DNA of 64,000 nt, from positions 62,001-126,000 of the forward strand of contig DEWY01000004.1 in the NCBI GenBank assembly GCA_002363865.1, in the 5' to 3' direction. The position numbers and the translations under genes were made by a program. Source of the DNA: Caulobacteraceae bacterium UBA3198. GTDB taxonomy: Bacteria > Pseudomonadota > Alphaproteobacteria > Caulobacterales > Caulobacteraceae. The notes beneath the pieces were generated by a model, which was given only the letters and a program-made list of their open reading frames with translations, was not told the DNA's origin and ran no database searches. This document shows positions 1 to 10,400 of this stretch, piece by piece (positions within the stretch are counted from its first letter, which is position 1; the number at the start of each line of letters is the position of its first letter).

Positions 1-1210
1 CGTCGAAGGTCTCGGCCCGGGCGATCTGCAGGACAGGACCGAAGATCTCGTCCTGGTAGGATTTCATGGCCGGCTTCACATGGTCGAACAGGGTGGGGCC
101 GATGAAGAAGCCCTTCTCATGACCCTGCAGGGAGAAGCCGCGGCCATCGGCCACCAGTTCGGCGCCCTCATCGACCCCCATCTGGATGTAGTCGCTGATC
201 CTCTGGCGGTGGGCGGCGCTGACCACCGGGCCATACTGGGCGGCCGGGTCGGAGGAGACGCCGATCTTGAGCGTCTCGATCTTGGCGACCATCAGCTCAC
301 GGAAGGCCTCGGCGGTGCGCGCGCCCACAGGAACAGCAACCGGCAGGGCCATGCAGCGCTCTCCGGCTGAGCCAAAGGCGGCGCCGAGGATGTCGTTGGC
401 CGCAGCCTCCAGGTCGGCGTCGGGCAGCAGAATGCCGTGGTTCTTGGCCCCGCCCATGGCCTGCACCCGTTTCCCGTGGGCCGCGCCGGTCGCATAGACA
501 TACTGGGCGATGTCCGAAGAGCCGACGAAGCTGACCGCGGCGATGTCCGGGTGGGTCAGGATGGCGTCGACGCAGACCTTGTCCCCGTGGACCACGTTCA
601 GCACACCCGCCACATCGACACCGGCCTCGGCGCCGGCCTCCATGAACAGTTCGGCGAGCCGGACCGGCACGCTGGGGTCTTTTTCCGACGGCTTGAGGAT
701 GAAGGCGTTGCCCACCGCCACGGCCACGCCGAACATCCACATCGGGATCATGGCGGGGAAGTTGAACGGCGTGATCCCCGCGGCCACCCCAAGGGGCTGG
801 CGCATGGAATAGACGTCGATGCCAGGGCCGGCGCCCTCGGTGTATTCGCCCTTGAGCGCATGAGGGATGCCACAGGCGAACTCGATCACCTCCAGTCCCC
901 GCTGAATGTCGCCTCGCGAGTCAGCAATCACCTTGCCGTGCTCAGACGACAGGAGAGCGGCCAGCTCGTCCATCCGCGCCTCCACCAGACGCTTGAAGGC
1001 GAACATCACCCGCGCCCGGCGCTGGGGATTGACCGCGGCCCAGGCCGGCTGGGCGGCCAGGGCGGCCTGGACAGCGCCGTCGAGCTCGGCCGCCGAGGCC
1101 AGGGCGACCCGGGCCTGGACCTCGCCGAGATTGGGGTCAAAGACCTCCGAGTGGCGGCCTGAGGTTCCGGCGACGCCGCGGCCGGCGATGAAGTGGCTGA
1201 TCTCACGCAT
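1..1210 (-). CDS. mmsA: Methylmalonate-semialdehyde dehydrogenase (CoA-acylating), 3' end outside window
   Basis: NAD-dependent aldehyde dehydrogenase that converts methylmalonate or malonate semialdehyde plus CoA to propionyl-CoA or acetyl-CoA in valine and inositol breakdown; cytoplasmic. About 403 residues are visible from the ATG at 1208-1210. The frame is open to base 1, so roughly the last 90-100 residues are missing. Visible family signatures are the Rossmann stretch ending in FVGSSDIAQY, the catalytic cysteine in GSAGERCMA, and the ITPFNFPAMIPMW segment typical of MmsA rather than general aldehyde dehydrogenases. It is divergent from the acyltransferase that follows. The family is clear; the exact substrate is inferred. 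Confidence 0.88.
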   Translation of the reverse strand, partial: MREISHFIAGRGVAGTSGRHSEVFDPNLGEVQARVALASAAELDGAVQAALAAQPAWAAVNPQRRARVMFAFKRLVEARMDELAALLSSEHGKVIADSRGDIQRGLEVIEFACGIPHALKGEYTEGAGPGIDVYSMRQPLGVAAGITPFNFPAMIPMWMFGVAVAVGNAFILKPSEKDPSVPVRLAELFMEAGAEAGVDVAGVLNVVHGDKVCVDAILTHPDIAAVSFVGSSDIAQYVYATGAAHGKRVQAMGGAKNHGILLPDADLEAAANDILGAAFGSAGERCMALPVAVPVGARTAEAFRELMVAKIETLKIGVSSDPAAQYGPVVSAAHRQRISDYIQMGVDEGAELVADGRGFSLQGHEKGFFIGPTLFDHVKPAMKSYQDEIFGPVLQIARAETFD

Positions 1211-1288
1211 GGGCGGAAGCTTAGGCCCAGCCTGCGTCTGCGCCTAGCGCTTGCCCAAATTGCAGGCTCAGGCGCATTCTGGACGGCC

Positions 1289-2164
1289 ATGAGCGTCGCG
1301 TCGTCCACCGATATCCTGCGTTCCGCCCGGCGGCGTCACGACCACATTGTGGACGTGCTCATCGCCGAGCGCGCCCCGGCCCTGAGCCGCCACCCCACCT
1401 GGCCCCTGCTACGCCCGGCCCTTTATGGGCTGCTGGACTATGGCAAGGCCCGGCGGATGGCCGACGCCATCGCCCCCCTGCCAGGCCGCGAAGCCCTGGA
1501 GCGGGTCTCGGGGCTGCTGGACGTGCGGCTGACCGTGAGCGGCCTGGAGCGCCTGCCCAAACAGGGACGGGTGGTGGTCATCGCCAACCATCCCACCGGC
1601 ATCGCCGACGGGGTGGCGGTCTATGACGCCTTCAAGGCCCGGCGGCCGGACCTGTGTTTCTACGCCAATTCCGACGCCCATCGGGTGGCGCCCGGCTTTG
1701 CCGACGTCCTGATCCCGGTGGAATGGGTGGAGGAGAAGCGCACCCGCGAGCGCACCCGCCTGACCCTGCAGCGGACCCGCGAGGCCATGGAGGCCGAACG
1801 CGCCCTGGTCATCTTCCCCTCCGGACGACTGGCCCGGCGCCAGCCCGACGGGCTGCTGGCCGATCCGCCCTGGATGAGCAGCGCCGTCTCCATCGCCCGC
1901 AAGTACGAGGCGCCGGTGGTGCCCCTGCATGTGACCGGCCCCTGGTCGACCCTGTTCCACCTGTTCAACCGGGTCTCAGCCGAGCTTCGGGACATCACCC
2001 TGTTCCACGAGCTGCTGAACAAGCGGGGCGGCCAGTACGGCCTGACGCTCGGCCCCACGGTGGCGCCGGAAGACCTGGCGGGCGATCCCCTGGCGGCCAC
2101 CAAAGCCCTGAAGGCCTATGTGGAGCGCATCCTGCCCGCCGATCCGGACCGGCCCTTCGCATGA
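1289..2164 (+). CDS. PlsC-like 1-acylglycerol-3-phosphate acyltransferase family protein
   Basis: Predicted membrane-associated acyltransferase moving an acyl chain onto a glycerophospholipid or related acceptor. At about residues 97-106 is a VIANHPTGIADG segment, the counterpart of the family NHX4D box, but with five residues rather than four between His and Asp. A second family box, IFPSGRLARR, lies near residue 175. The ATG at 1289 (291 residues) is preferred: an in-frame start at 1193 would overlap the divergent mmsA start codon. Its stop overlaps the tsaE ATG (ATGA), so the two are probably co-translated. The substrate cannot be told from sequence; an OlsA-like ornithine-lipid acyltransferase is an alternative. 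Confidence 0.75.
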   Translation: MSVASSTDILRSARRRHDHIVDVLIAERAPALSRHPTWPLLRPALYGLLDYGKARRMADAIAPLPGREALERVSGLLDVRLTVSGLERLPKQGRVVVIANHPTGIADGVAVYDAFKARRPDLCFYANSDAHRVAPGFADVLIPVEWVEEKRTRERTRLTLQRTREAMEAERALVIFPSGRLARRQPDGLLADPPWMSSAVSIARKYEAPVVPLHVTGPWSTLFHLFNRVSAELRDITLFHELLNKRGGQYGLTLGPTVAPEDLAGDPLAATKALKAYVERILPADPDRPFA

Positions 2165-2622
2165 GGTTCGAGCTCGGGGGCGATCTGCGCCTGGAGGATG
2201 AGGCGGCCACGGCACGCCTGGGCGCAGCCCTGGCTCGCGTGATCGGCCCAGGCGAGGCCATCTGCCTCACCGGTCCCCTGGGCGCCGGCAAGTCCACCCT
2301 GGCCCGGGCCCTGATCCGGGCGCGCACGACGGCGGACGAGGACGTGCCCAGCCCGACCTTCACGCTGGTGCAGTTTTATGAGGGGGACGGCCTGGCGCTG
2401 GCGCACTTCGACCTCTACCGGCTGACCAGCCCCGATGAGGCCTATGAGATCGGCCTGGACGAGGCCCTGGAGGACGGGGCTGTGATCATCGAATGGCCCC
2501 AGCGCCTGGAGGGTCGCCTTCCCCCCCATCGCCTGGATATAGAGATTGAGTTGGACGGGGCGGCGCGCCGGGCGCGGCTGTCACCCCATGGCGCCTGGGA
2601 AGGACGTACGATTGAGTTCTGA
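2161..2622 (+). CDS. tsaE: tRNA threonylcarbamoyladenosine biosynthesis ATPase TsaE
   Basis: P-loop ATPase that supports TsaB/TsaD in making the t6A modification of ANN-decoding tRNAs. The 153-residue length is normal. The Walker A motif GPLGAGKST lies at residues 38-46, followed by the typical PSPTFTLVQ segment and HFDLYRL strand, and by IIEWPQR near residue 110. The ATG overlaps the preceding stop by ATGA. The next gene, amgK, probably starts inside the end of this one. The tsaE-amgK-murU order is a standard alphaproteobacterial arrangement, although the functions are unrelated. Confidence 0.93.
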   Translation: MRFELGGDLRLEDEAATARLGAALARVIGPGEAICLTGPLGAGKSTLARALIRARTTADEDVPSPTFTLVQFYEGDGLALAHFDLYRLTSPDEAYEIGLDEALEDGAVIIEWPQRLEGRLPPHRLDIEIELDGAARRARLSPHGAWEGRTIEF

Positions 2623-3700
2623 CCGTGAAGGCCTGAAGGCCGACTTCCTGCGCCGTCACGGCCTGGCCGACGCCCAGCGGATCCCGCTGGCCGGCGACGC
2701 CTCGACGCGGCGCTATGAGCGGCTGTCGCGTCCGGGCCAGGCGAGCCTGATCTTCATGGACCAGCCGCCGGTGGAGACCGCCCCCTGCCCGCCGGACGCC
2801 AGTCCCGATGACCGGCGGCTGGCCGGCTACAACGCGATGGCCAGGCTGGCGGCCGGCCGGGTGGACGCCTTCGTGGCCACCGCCGGCTGGCTGCGGAGCC
2901 AGGGCCTCTCGGCGCCCGAAATCATCGCCCATGAGGCGGGCGAGGGCCTGGCGGTGCTGGAGGACCTGGGCGACGACCTCTATGCCCGGCTGATCGAGAC
3001 TGGGACCGACGAGGCTCCCCTCTATGAGGCCGCCGTCGAGGTGCTGGCGCGGCTGCATGAGGCCACGCCGCCGCCGGTGCTGGAGGCGCAAGGCGCCGCC
3101 TGGCCCTTCCTGACCTATGACGACCTGGCCCTGCGCACGGGCGGCGACATGTTCCTGGAATGGTGGCCGAAGTTTTCCGGGATCGCGCCCTTCTCTCCCG
3201 ACGCCGAGACTGAGTGGGAGGCCCTGTGGGCGCCGATCCGCGCCCGGGCCGAGGCGGCGGCCAGCGTCTTCTGCCACCGGGACTATCACGCGGAAAACCT
3301 GATCTGGCTGCCGGACCGCAAGGGCGTGGCCCGGGTGGGCCTGCTGGATTTCCAGGACGCGGTGCTGGCCCATCCGGCCTGGGACTTCTCCATGCTGCTG
3401 CACGACGGGCGTCGCGATGTCTCGCCCGCGCGGGAGGCCGCGGCGCTGGCCCGCTACCTGGAAATCCGCAGCGATATCGACGCGCAGGCCTTCCGCGCCG
3501 ACTTCCATGCGCTCGGCGCCCTGAACTCGGCCCGCATCCTGTTCATCTTCGCCCGGCAGGTGGCGGGCTTCGGCAAGCCGCGCTACGAGGCCTTCATGCC
3601 TCGCACCTGGCGCTATCTCGAACGCTGCCTGGCCGATCCTGAACTGGCGCCGATCAAGGCCTGGTTCGACGTCCACGTGCCCCGGGAGGCGCGCCGGTGA
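2588..3700 (+). CDS. amgK: N-acetylmuramate/N-acetylglucosamine 1-kinase AmgK
   Basis: Aminoglycoside-phosphotransferase-fold kinase. AmgK family members phosphorylate MurNAc and GlcNAc at the anomeric position so that MurU can make UDP-MurNAc, a recycling route that bypasses de novo synthesis and is known from Pseudomonas and Caulobacter. The catalytic loop HRDYHAEN and the metal-binding LLDFQDA are both present in the C-terminal half. The neighbour murU overlaps by four bases (GTGA), which makes AmgK more likely than a general APH-family kinase. The start is uncertain: ATG 2588 (370 residues) lies inside tsaE; a TTG at 2612 is possible. The ATG at 2546 is too far upstream. Confidence 0.87.
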   Translation: MAPGKDVRLSSDREGLKADFLRRHGLADAQRIPLAGDASTRRYERLSRPGQASLIFMDQPPVETAPCPPDASPDDRRLAGYNAMARLAAGRVDAFVATAGWLRSQGLSAPEIIAHEAGEGLAVLEDLGDDLYARLIETGTDEAPLYEAAVEVLARLHEATPPPVLEAQGAAWPFLTYDDLALRTGGDMFLEWWPKFSGIAPFSPDAETEWEALWAPIRARAEAAASVFCHRDYHAENLIWLPDRKGVARVGLLDFQDAVLAHPAWDFSMLLHDGRRDVSPAREAAALARYLEIRSDIDAQAFRADFHALGALNSARILFIFARQVAGFGKPRYEAFMPRTWRYLERCLADPELAPIKAWFDVHVPREARR

Positions 3701-4419
3701 CCGCGGGCGGCTTCCCCCATACGGCCATGGTGATGGCGGCGGGCCTGGGCACGCGCCTGCGCCCGCTCACCGACCACCGGCCCAAGCCCCTGGTGGAAGT
3801 GGCCGGCCGGGCCCTGGTGGATCACGTGCTCGATCGCCTGGTGGAAGCCGGGGTCGAGACCGCCGTGGTCAATGTCCACCACTTCGCCGACCAGATGGTC
3901 GCCCACCTGGCGCGCCGGGACGACATCCGCATCAAGATCAGCGACGAGCGCGCCGCCCTGCTGGATTCCGGGGGCGGCATCGCCCATGCCCGGCGCCTGC
4001 TGGGGGACGACCCCATCCTGGTGGCCAATATCGACTCCCTCTGGACCGGGGGAGAGACCCCGCCGCTGCAGACCCTGGCGCAGGCCTGGGACCCGGAAAT
4101 CATGGACGTCCTGCTGCTGCTGGTGCCCCGCGGCCAGGGGCTGGGCTTCGAAGGCCCGCAGGGCTTCTTCCGCGATGAGGCTGGCCGGCTGACCCACTCA
4201 GCCGAGCCGGAGCCGCCGACCCCCTTCGCCAATGTCGGCTTCCAGATCATCAAGCCGCAGATCCTGGACGGGGTGCGCGAGGACGCCTTCTCCATCGTGC
4301 CGATCTGGCGACGCCTGGCCGAACAGGGCCGCCTGCACGGGGCGGTGATGGACGCCTTCTGGATGCATGTCGGCGACCCGGCCGCCCGGGAGGCCGCCGA
4401 AGCCAAGCTGGCGACGTGA
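3697..4419 (+). CDS. murU: N-acetylmuramate alpha-1-phosphate uridylyltransferase MurU
   Basis: Nucleotidyltransferase that converts MurNAc-1-phosphate and UTP to UDP-MurNAc, the step after AmgK in cell-wall recycling. It has 240 residues from a GTG start that overlaps the amgK stop. The nucleotide-binding signature MAAGLGTRLRPLT is at residues 13-25, followed by KPLVEVAGR, and the metal-binding NIDSLW segment is near residue 111. The stop overlaps the addB GTG, so the chain continues by translational coupling. Without amgK beside it the gene could have been called a general mannose-1-phosphate guanylyltransferase-like protein. Confidence 0.88.
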   Translation: MTAGGFPHTAMVMAAGLGTRLRPLTDHRPKPLVEVAGRALVDHVLDRLVEAGVETAVVNVHHFADQMVAHLARRDDIRIKISDERAALLDSGGGIAHARRLLGDDPILVANIDSLWTGGETPPLQTLAQAWDPEIMDVLLLLVPRGQGLGFEGPQGFFRDEAGRLTHSAEPEPPTPFANVGFQIIKPQILDGVREDAFSIVPIWRRLAEQGRLHGAVMDAFWMHVGDPAAREAAEAKLAT

Positions 4420-7400
4420 GCCGGCCGCCGCTGTTCGACGGGCCCAGGCCCCGCTGGTTCAACATCCCGGCCCACCGGCCCTTCGTTCACGACCTCGCCC
4501 GGGGCCTCTATGAGGCCCTGGCGCCGCTGGGGCCCGAGGCCCTGTCCCAGGCCACCGTGCTCACCCCCACCCGCCGCGGGGCCCGCGCGCTGGCCGACGC
4601 CTTCCTCGCGGCCGGCGGCGGACTGGCCCTGCTGCCGCCGCAGATCAGGCCCCTGGGTGATCTCGACGCCGGCGAGCCGCCGTTCGAGCCCGGCGATCTG
4701 GCCGCACGCCTGCCCGCGGCCATCGATCCCCTGCGGCGGCGGCTGGAGCTGACCCGACTGGTCAAGGCCCACGAACACCTGCTGGCCCGCGATCTGGACG
4801 CCTCGGCCGCCCTGGAGCTGGCCGACGCCCTGGGCGGCTTTCTCGACAGCCTGCAGATCGAGGAGGTGGACGCCTCAGGCGCCCTGGCCGGGCTGGTGGA
4901 CGCCGAGCTGGCCGAACACTGGCAGGTCTCCCGCGCCTTCCTGGAGACCGCGCTCGCCGCCTGGCCCGAGCGGCTTGAGGCGCTCGGCGTCGTCGACACC
5001 AGCCAGCGCCGGGTCGCCCTGCTGCGCGCGCTGGCCGAACAATGGAGCGTCCGGCCGCCCCAGGGGGTGCTGGTGGCCGCCGGCTCCACCGGCACCGCGC
5101 CGGCCACCGCAGACCTGCTGGCGGTGATCGCCGAGGCGCCGCAGGGCTGCGTGGTGCTGCCGGGCCTGGACGAAAGCCTGGCGAGCGCCGCCTGGGACCA
5201 GGTGGACGAACAGCATCCGCAAGGGGCGCTCAGCCGCCTGCTGGCCCGGGCCGGCCTCACCCGCGAGGCGGTTGAGATCTGGCCAGCCTCGGCCCCCTAT
5301 CAGAGCCAGGGCCGCTGGCGCCGCCGGGTGATCAATGAGGCCCTGCGCCCGGCCCAGGCCACCGCCGACTGGCTGAACGTCATCGGCGCCCTGCGGGCCG
5401 AGGGCGCCACAGAAGGGGTCGATCCCATCGCCGAGGGCCTGGCCGGCCTGTCGGTGGTCACCACCCGCAGCGAGGAGGAAGCCGCCACGGTGGCCGCCCT
5501 GCTACTGCGCGAGACCCTGGAAATCCCCGGCGCCACCGGCGCCCTGGTGGCGCCCGACCAGAACCTGGCGAGGCGCGTATCCCTGAAGCTCGCTCGCTGG
5601 GGGGTGATCCCGGACTCCTCGGTGGGGGCGCCCCTGATGGCCTGTCCGGCCGGCGTGCTGGCGGGCCTGGTGGCCCGGCTGGCGGCCGAACCGCTCAATC
5701 CCGTACTGATGCTGGGGGTGCTCAAGCACCCTCTCGTGCGTCTGGGCGAAGAGCGCGAGGCCTTGCAGAACCGCCTGATCGACCTGGAGCGCCACGGCCT
5801 TCGCGGGCCGCGCCCGGCCGACTGGGCGGCGCTCACGCGCCGGCTCAATGAGAAGCTGACCGACGAAGCGCGCCGGGCCAGCGCGGCCGGGCTGATCACC
5901 GCCCTGCGCGCGGCGCTCACCCCCCTGACCGACATGAGCGAGGCGAGCCCCGCCGCTGAGCGGGCCCGCGCGCTGGCCCTGGCCTTGGAATCCCTGGCCG
6001 CTGACAGCACAGGCGCCTCAGGCCGCCTGTGGGGCGGGGCCGGCGGCGAGGCCCTGTCGCAACTGCTGGCCGGGCTGATGGCCGAGGCCGGCGCCCTGCC
6101 GCCGGTGACGCCCAAGGGCTTCGCCGACCTGCTGGTGCGGCTGATGGGGGACGAGACCGTGCGGGTCGGCGGCGCCACCCATCCGCGCTTGCGCATCCTG
6201 GGCGCCATTGAGGCGCGGCTGGTGCGAGCCGACCGGCTGGTGGTGGCCGGCCTGGAGGAGGGCGTCTGGCCGCAGGGCGCGCCGCTGGATCCCTTCCTGT
6301 CGCGGCCCATGCGCGTGCGGCTGGGCCTGCCGCCGCCGGAGCGGCGGGTGGGTCTGGCCGCCCACGACTTCGCCCAGGCCGCCTGCGCCCCCAATGTGGT
6401 GCTGCTGCACTCAGAGCGTCGGGAGGGCCAGCCGACGGTGAAGTCCCGCTGGCTCTGGCGGCTGGAGACTCTGGCCCGCGGCGCCGACCTCACCCTGCCC
6501 GGCCGCCCCGACATGCTGGACTGGGCGCGGGCCCTGGACGCAGCCCCGGACTATGAGCCCATCGGCCGGCCCGCGCCCTCCCCGCCGGTCGCCGATCGGC
6601 CGACCCAGTTCGCCGTCACCCGGATCGAGTCCCTGACGCGGGACCCCTACGCCGTCTGGGCCCGGGATATCCTGAAGCTCTACCGCCTGGAACGCCCGGA
6701 CGAGCCGGTGGAGGCCCGCGCCCGGGGCACGGCCATCCACGAGGCCTTCGAAATCTTCGCCAAACGCCATCCGAAGGCCCTGCCGCCGGAGCCGGCCCGG
6801 GAGTTCGCTCAACTGTATCTGGAGGCCCTGGTCGCCGCCGGCGCGCCGCCGGAATCCCTGGCCCGCGAGCAGGCGCTCGCCCAGGAGGCGGCGGCCTGGG
6901 TGGTGGCCCTGGAGGCCGAGCGCCGGGCCGATGGCCGTGACATCCATGTGGAGGCGGGCGGTCAGATCACGGTCCGCGCGGGCCTGCGCGACTTCACCCT
7001 GACCGCCAAGGCCGACCGGATCGAGACCGGCCCGGACGGCTACGCCCACATCCTCGACTACAAGACCGGCCAGGCGCCCTCGAAGAAGATGGTCGAGACC
7101 GGCTTTTCGCCCCAACTCACCCTGACGGCGGCCATCGTCGCCCGGGGCGGGTTCGAGGGCGTGCCGGCCAGGCCCCCCGGCGACCTCGTCTATCTGCAGG
7201 TCACCGGCCGCAGGCCCGCCGGCAAGGTGGAGATCCGCGGGGCGGCCGGCGATGAGAGCCATGACGCCGCCGAGCAGGCCCTGGCCGGCGCCCTGAGCCT
7301 GCTGGTCCAGTTCGACGATCCCGAGCGGGCCTATCTGTCGCGGACCGCCCCGCAGTTCGTCCACGACTATGCCGGCGACTACGCCCACCTGGCCCGGGTG

Positions 7401-7445
7401 TTCGAATGGTCCACCAGCGGCGAAGACGGCGAGGGCGACACATGA
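4416..7445 (+). CDS. addB: Double-strand break repair protein AddB
   Basis: Subunit of the AddAB helicase-nuclease that resects double-strand breaks and loads RecA. It has 1009 residues from a GTG start overlapping murU; the length is normal for alphaproteobacterial AddB. The N-terminal part is helicase-like (LTPTRRGARALADAF), and the C-terminal part carries a RecB-type PD-(D/E)XK nuclease with ILDYKTGQ near residue 880. The stop overlaps the addA ATG (ATGA), so the two subunits should be made in step. Confidence 0.95.
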   Translation: MSRPPLFDGPRPRWFNIPAHRPFVHDLARGLYEALAPLGPEALSQATVLTPTRRGARALADAFLAAGGGLALLPPQIRPLGDLDAGEPPFEPGDLAARLPAAIDPLRRRLELTRLVKAHEHLLARDLDASAALELADALGGFLDSLQIEEVDASGALAGLVDAELAEHWQVSRAFLETALAAWPERLEALGVVDTSQRRVALLRALAEQWSVRPPQGVLVAAGSTGTAPATADLLAVIAEAPQGCVVLPGLDESLASAAWDQVDEQHPQGALSRLLARAGLTREAVEIWPASAPYQSQGRWRRRVINEALRPAQATADWLNVIGALRAEGATEGVDPIAEGLAGLSVVTTRSEEEAATVAALLLRETLEIPGATGALVAPDQNLARRVSLKLARWGVIPDSSVGAPLMACPAGVLAGLVARLAAEPLNPVLMLGVLKHPLVRLGEEREALQNRLIDLERHGLRGPRPADWAALTRRLNEKLTDEARRASAAGLITALRAALTPLTDMSEASPAAERARALALALESLAADSTGASGRLWGGAGGEALSQLLAGLMAEAGALPPVTPKGFADLLVRLMGDETVRVGGATHPRLRILGAIEARLVRADRLVVAGLEEGVWPQGAPLDPFLSRPMRVRLGLPPPERRVGLAAHDFAQAACAPNVVLLHSERREGQPTVKSRWLWRLETLARGADLTLPGRPDMLDWARALDAAPDYEPIGRPAPSPPVADRPTQFAVTRIESLTRDPYAVWARDILKLYRLERPDEPVEARARGTAIHEAFEIFAKRHPKALPPEPAREFAQLYLEALVAAGAPPESLAREQALAQEAAAWVVALEAERRADGRDIHVEAGGQITVRAGLRDFTLTAKADRIETGPDGYAHILDYKTGQAPSKKMVETGFSPQLTLTAAIVARGGFEGVPARPPGDLVYLQVTGRRPAGKVEIRGAAGDESHDAAEQALAGALSLLVQFDDPERAYLSRTAPQFVHDYAGDYAHLARVFEWSTSGEDGEGDT

Positions 7446-10400
7446 GCACCCTCACCGACATCGATCCCCAGCGCACGGCGGCTGATCCGGACCTGTCGGC
7501 CTTCGTCACCGCCAATGCGGGCTCGGGCAAGACCAAGACCCTGATCGACCGGGTGGCCCGCCTGCTGCTGGCCGGCGCCGCGCCCGCCGCCATCCTGTGT
7601 GTCACCTACACCAAGGCCGCCGCCGCTGAGATGCAGCGGCGCCTGTTCGACCTGCTGGGCCAGTGGTCGGTGTGCGATGACACAGCCCTTCGCGCAGCGC
7701 TCGCCAAGCTGGAGGGCCGCAGGCCCGACTCCTATGACGCCGCCCGCCTGTCGGCCGCGCGGGCCCTGTTCGCCCAGGCCCTGGAGACGCCGGGCGGCCT
7801 GAAGATCCAGACCATCCACGCCTTCTGCGAGAAGCTGCTGCGCCGCTTCCCCCTGGAGGCGGGCATCTCGCCGGGCTTCCGGGTGATGGACGATCCGGCA
7901 GCGGCCCTGATCGCCCGGGCCGCCCGCCAGGACGTGGCCCGCCATGCGCTGACCGGGACCGGCGCGGTGGCCCAGGCCTATGCGCGGTTGTCGGTGAGCC
8001 TGGATTTCCGCGCCTTCGAGCAGATGTTCGCCACCTTCGAGGCCCGCCGCGGGGCGCTGGACGCCTTTGTGCATCGCCAGGGCGGGCTGGAGGGCGCGCT
8101 CGCCTGGATCTGGGACGCCTGCGGCTTCGACGGTGAGGCCGATCCGGAGGCCGTGGCGGCGGCCGCCATGGCCGAGCTCGACCGGGCGCTCTGGCGGGAG
8201 GCGGCCGAGGTCCTGGCCCTGGGCGGCAAGACCGACCAATCCTGTTCCCAGACGCTCTCGGCCGTGGCCGCCGACCCGCACGCCACGCTTTCCGATGCGC
8301 TCAAGGCCCTGTTCACCCAAGGGGGCGAGGGCACGCCGGCGACCTGGGTGGCCAAGACCAAGGCCCTGGCCTCAGCCGAGCCCCTGCGCCAGGCCCTGCT
8401 GGACGAGCAGGACCGCCTGGCCACGGCGCGGGACCAGGTGCGGGCCGCCAACATCGCCTGGGACAGCGCCTATGTGCTGGTCCTGGCCCAGGCCTATCTG
8501 ACGGCTTACGGCCAGGAGAAGGCCGCCGCCGGGGCGCTCGACTTCGGCGACCTGATCGAGAAGACCCGAGCCCTGGTGGCCGAGCGGCCCATGGCCGCCT
8601 GGGTGCTCTACAAGCTGGACGGCGGGATCGACCACATCCTGCTGGACGAGGCCCAGGACACCGCCCCGGAACAGTGGGAGATCCTCAGCGCGCTGACCGC
8701 CGAGTTCTTCGCCGGCGAAGGCCGCGAGCGTCAGGCCCTGCGCAGCCTGTTCGTGGTCGGCGACGAGAAACAGTCGATCTACTCCTTCCAGGGCGCCGCG
8801 CCCGAGCGCCTGCGCCTGGAGACCGAGACCTATCTGGCCCGCATCCGGGACGCGGGCGCGCGGGCGCAAAGCGTGCCGCTGGCCGCCTCCTGGCGCTCCA
8901 CGGTCGATGTGCTGAGCTTCGTCGATGCGGTCTTCTCCGCGCCTGAAACCCAAGGGGGCGTGCCGCCGGCCCGGGGCGAGGACGCCGTGCGCCACATCCC
9001 CATGCGTCGCCACCACCGGGGCTGCGTCGATCTCTGGCCCCTGGAGCGCGAGCCCGAGGGCGAGGAGCGCGAGGCCTGGGACGCGCCGCTGGACGTGGAA
9101 GGCCCGGCCAGCGCCAACCGCCGCCTGGCCGAAAACATCGCCTGCGAGATCGAAGACCTGGTGGCCCGGGGCGATGGGGTGTTCGACAAGGATCTGGACG
9201 GACCCGACGGGACCCGCGGCGCCTGGCGGCCGGCCCGCTATGGCGACGTCCTGATCCTGGTGCGGCGGCGCAAGGCGCTGTTCGAGGACATCCTGCGGGC
9301 GCTGAAACGCCGGGGCGTGCCGGTGGCCGGCGCCGACCGGCTGGCGCTGTCGGAACACATCATCTTCGATGACCTGCTGGCCGTGGCCCGGTTCGTGCTC
9401 TTCCCGCAGGACGAGCTGAACCTGGCGGCCCTGCTCAAGAGCCCCTTCTGCGGCCTGGACGACGAGGCCCTCTACGCGCTCGCCAAGCCCCGCAAGCCCG
9501 GCGACCTGTGGAGCGCCCTGCAGGCCCGCGCCGCCGAACGCCCCGACTGGGGCCACGCGCTCGCCTTCCTGAACGCCGCCCAGGACGAGGCGCGGACGCG
9601 GCGGCCGTTCGAATTCTATGGCCGGCTGCTCACCCTGCGGGACGAGGCCGGCGCCTCCATGCGCCAGCGGATCGTGCGCAGGCTGGGGACCGAGGCCGAG
9701 GACGCCCTGGACGAGTTCCTGGCCCAGGCCCAGGCCGCCGAACAGCGCGGCGTGTGTGATCTTGAGGGCCTGGCCGACGCGCTGGCCGGCCTCAACATCA
9801 CCGTCAAGCGCGAGATGGAGGCGGCCCGCAACGAGGTCCGCGTCATGACCGCCCACGGCGCCAAGGGGCTGGAGGCGCCCATCGTCTTCCTGCCCGAGAC
9901 CACCCTGTCGGGCCTGGGCCGCGGCTCCCCGCTGCTGGAGACCGAAGACGGCGGCTTCCTCTGGTGTCCGTCCAAGGCCCAGGACTGCGCGGCCTCGGCC
10001 GCGGCGCGGGAGCTGCGCGCCCGCAAGGACGAGGAGGAGGCCTATCGCCTGCTCTATGTGGCGCTCACCCGGGCCCGCGACCGGCTGGTGATCTGCGGCC
10101 GGATCGCCGCCAAGACCAAGGAAGAGAACCTGAAAGGCTGGTGGGCCGCCATCCAGGCCGGCTTCGCCCACGAGATGGTCGGTCCCCACCTGCGCCCCGC
10201 CGCCTGCGGCCAGGTGGAGGCGCGGCGGTTCGGCGAGGACCCGCAGGTGCTGGGCCGGGGCGAAGCCGACGCCCCGACCACCGCCCCCCTGCCGGCCTGG
10301 GCGCGGGCCGACGCCGCCGTCGATCCCCTGGCCCGCTTCGCCTCGCCCTCGGACCTGGGCGAGGCCGAGGAGATCCTGGCGCCCTCGCCCCTGGCCCGGG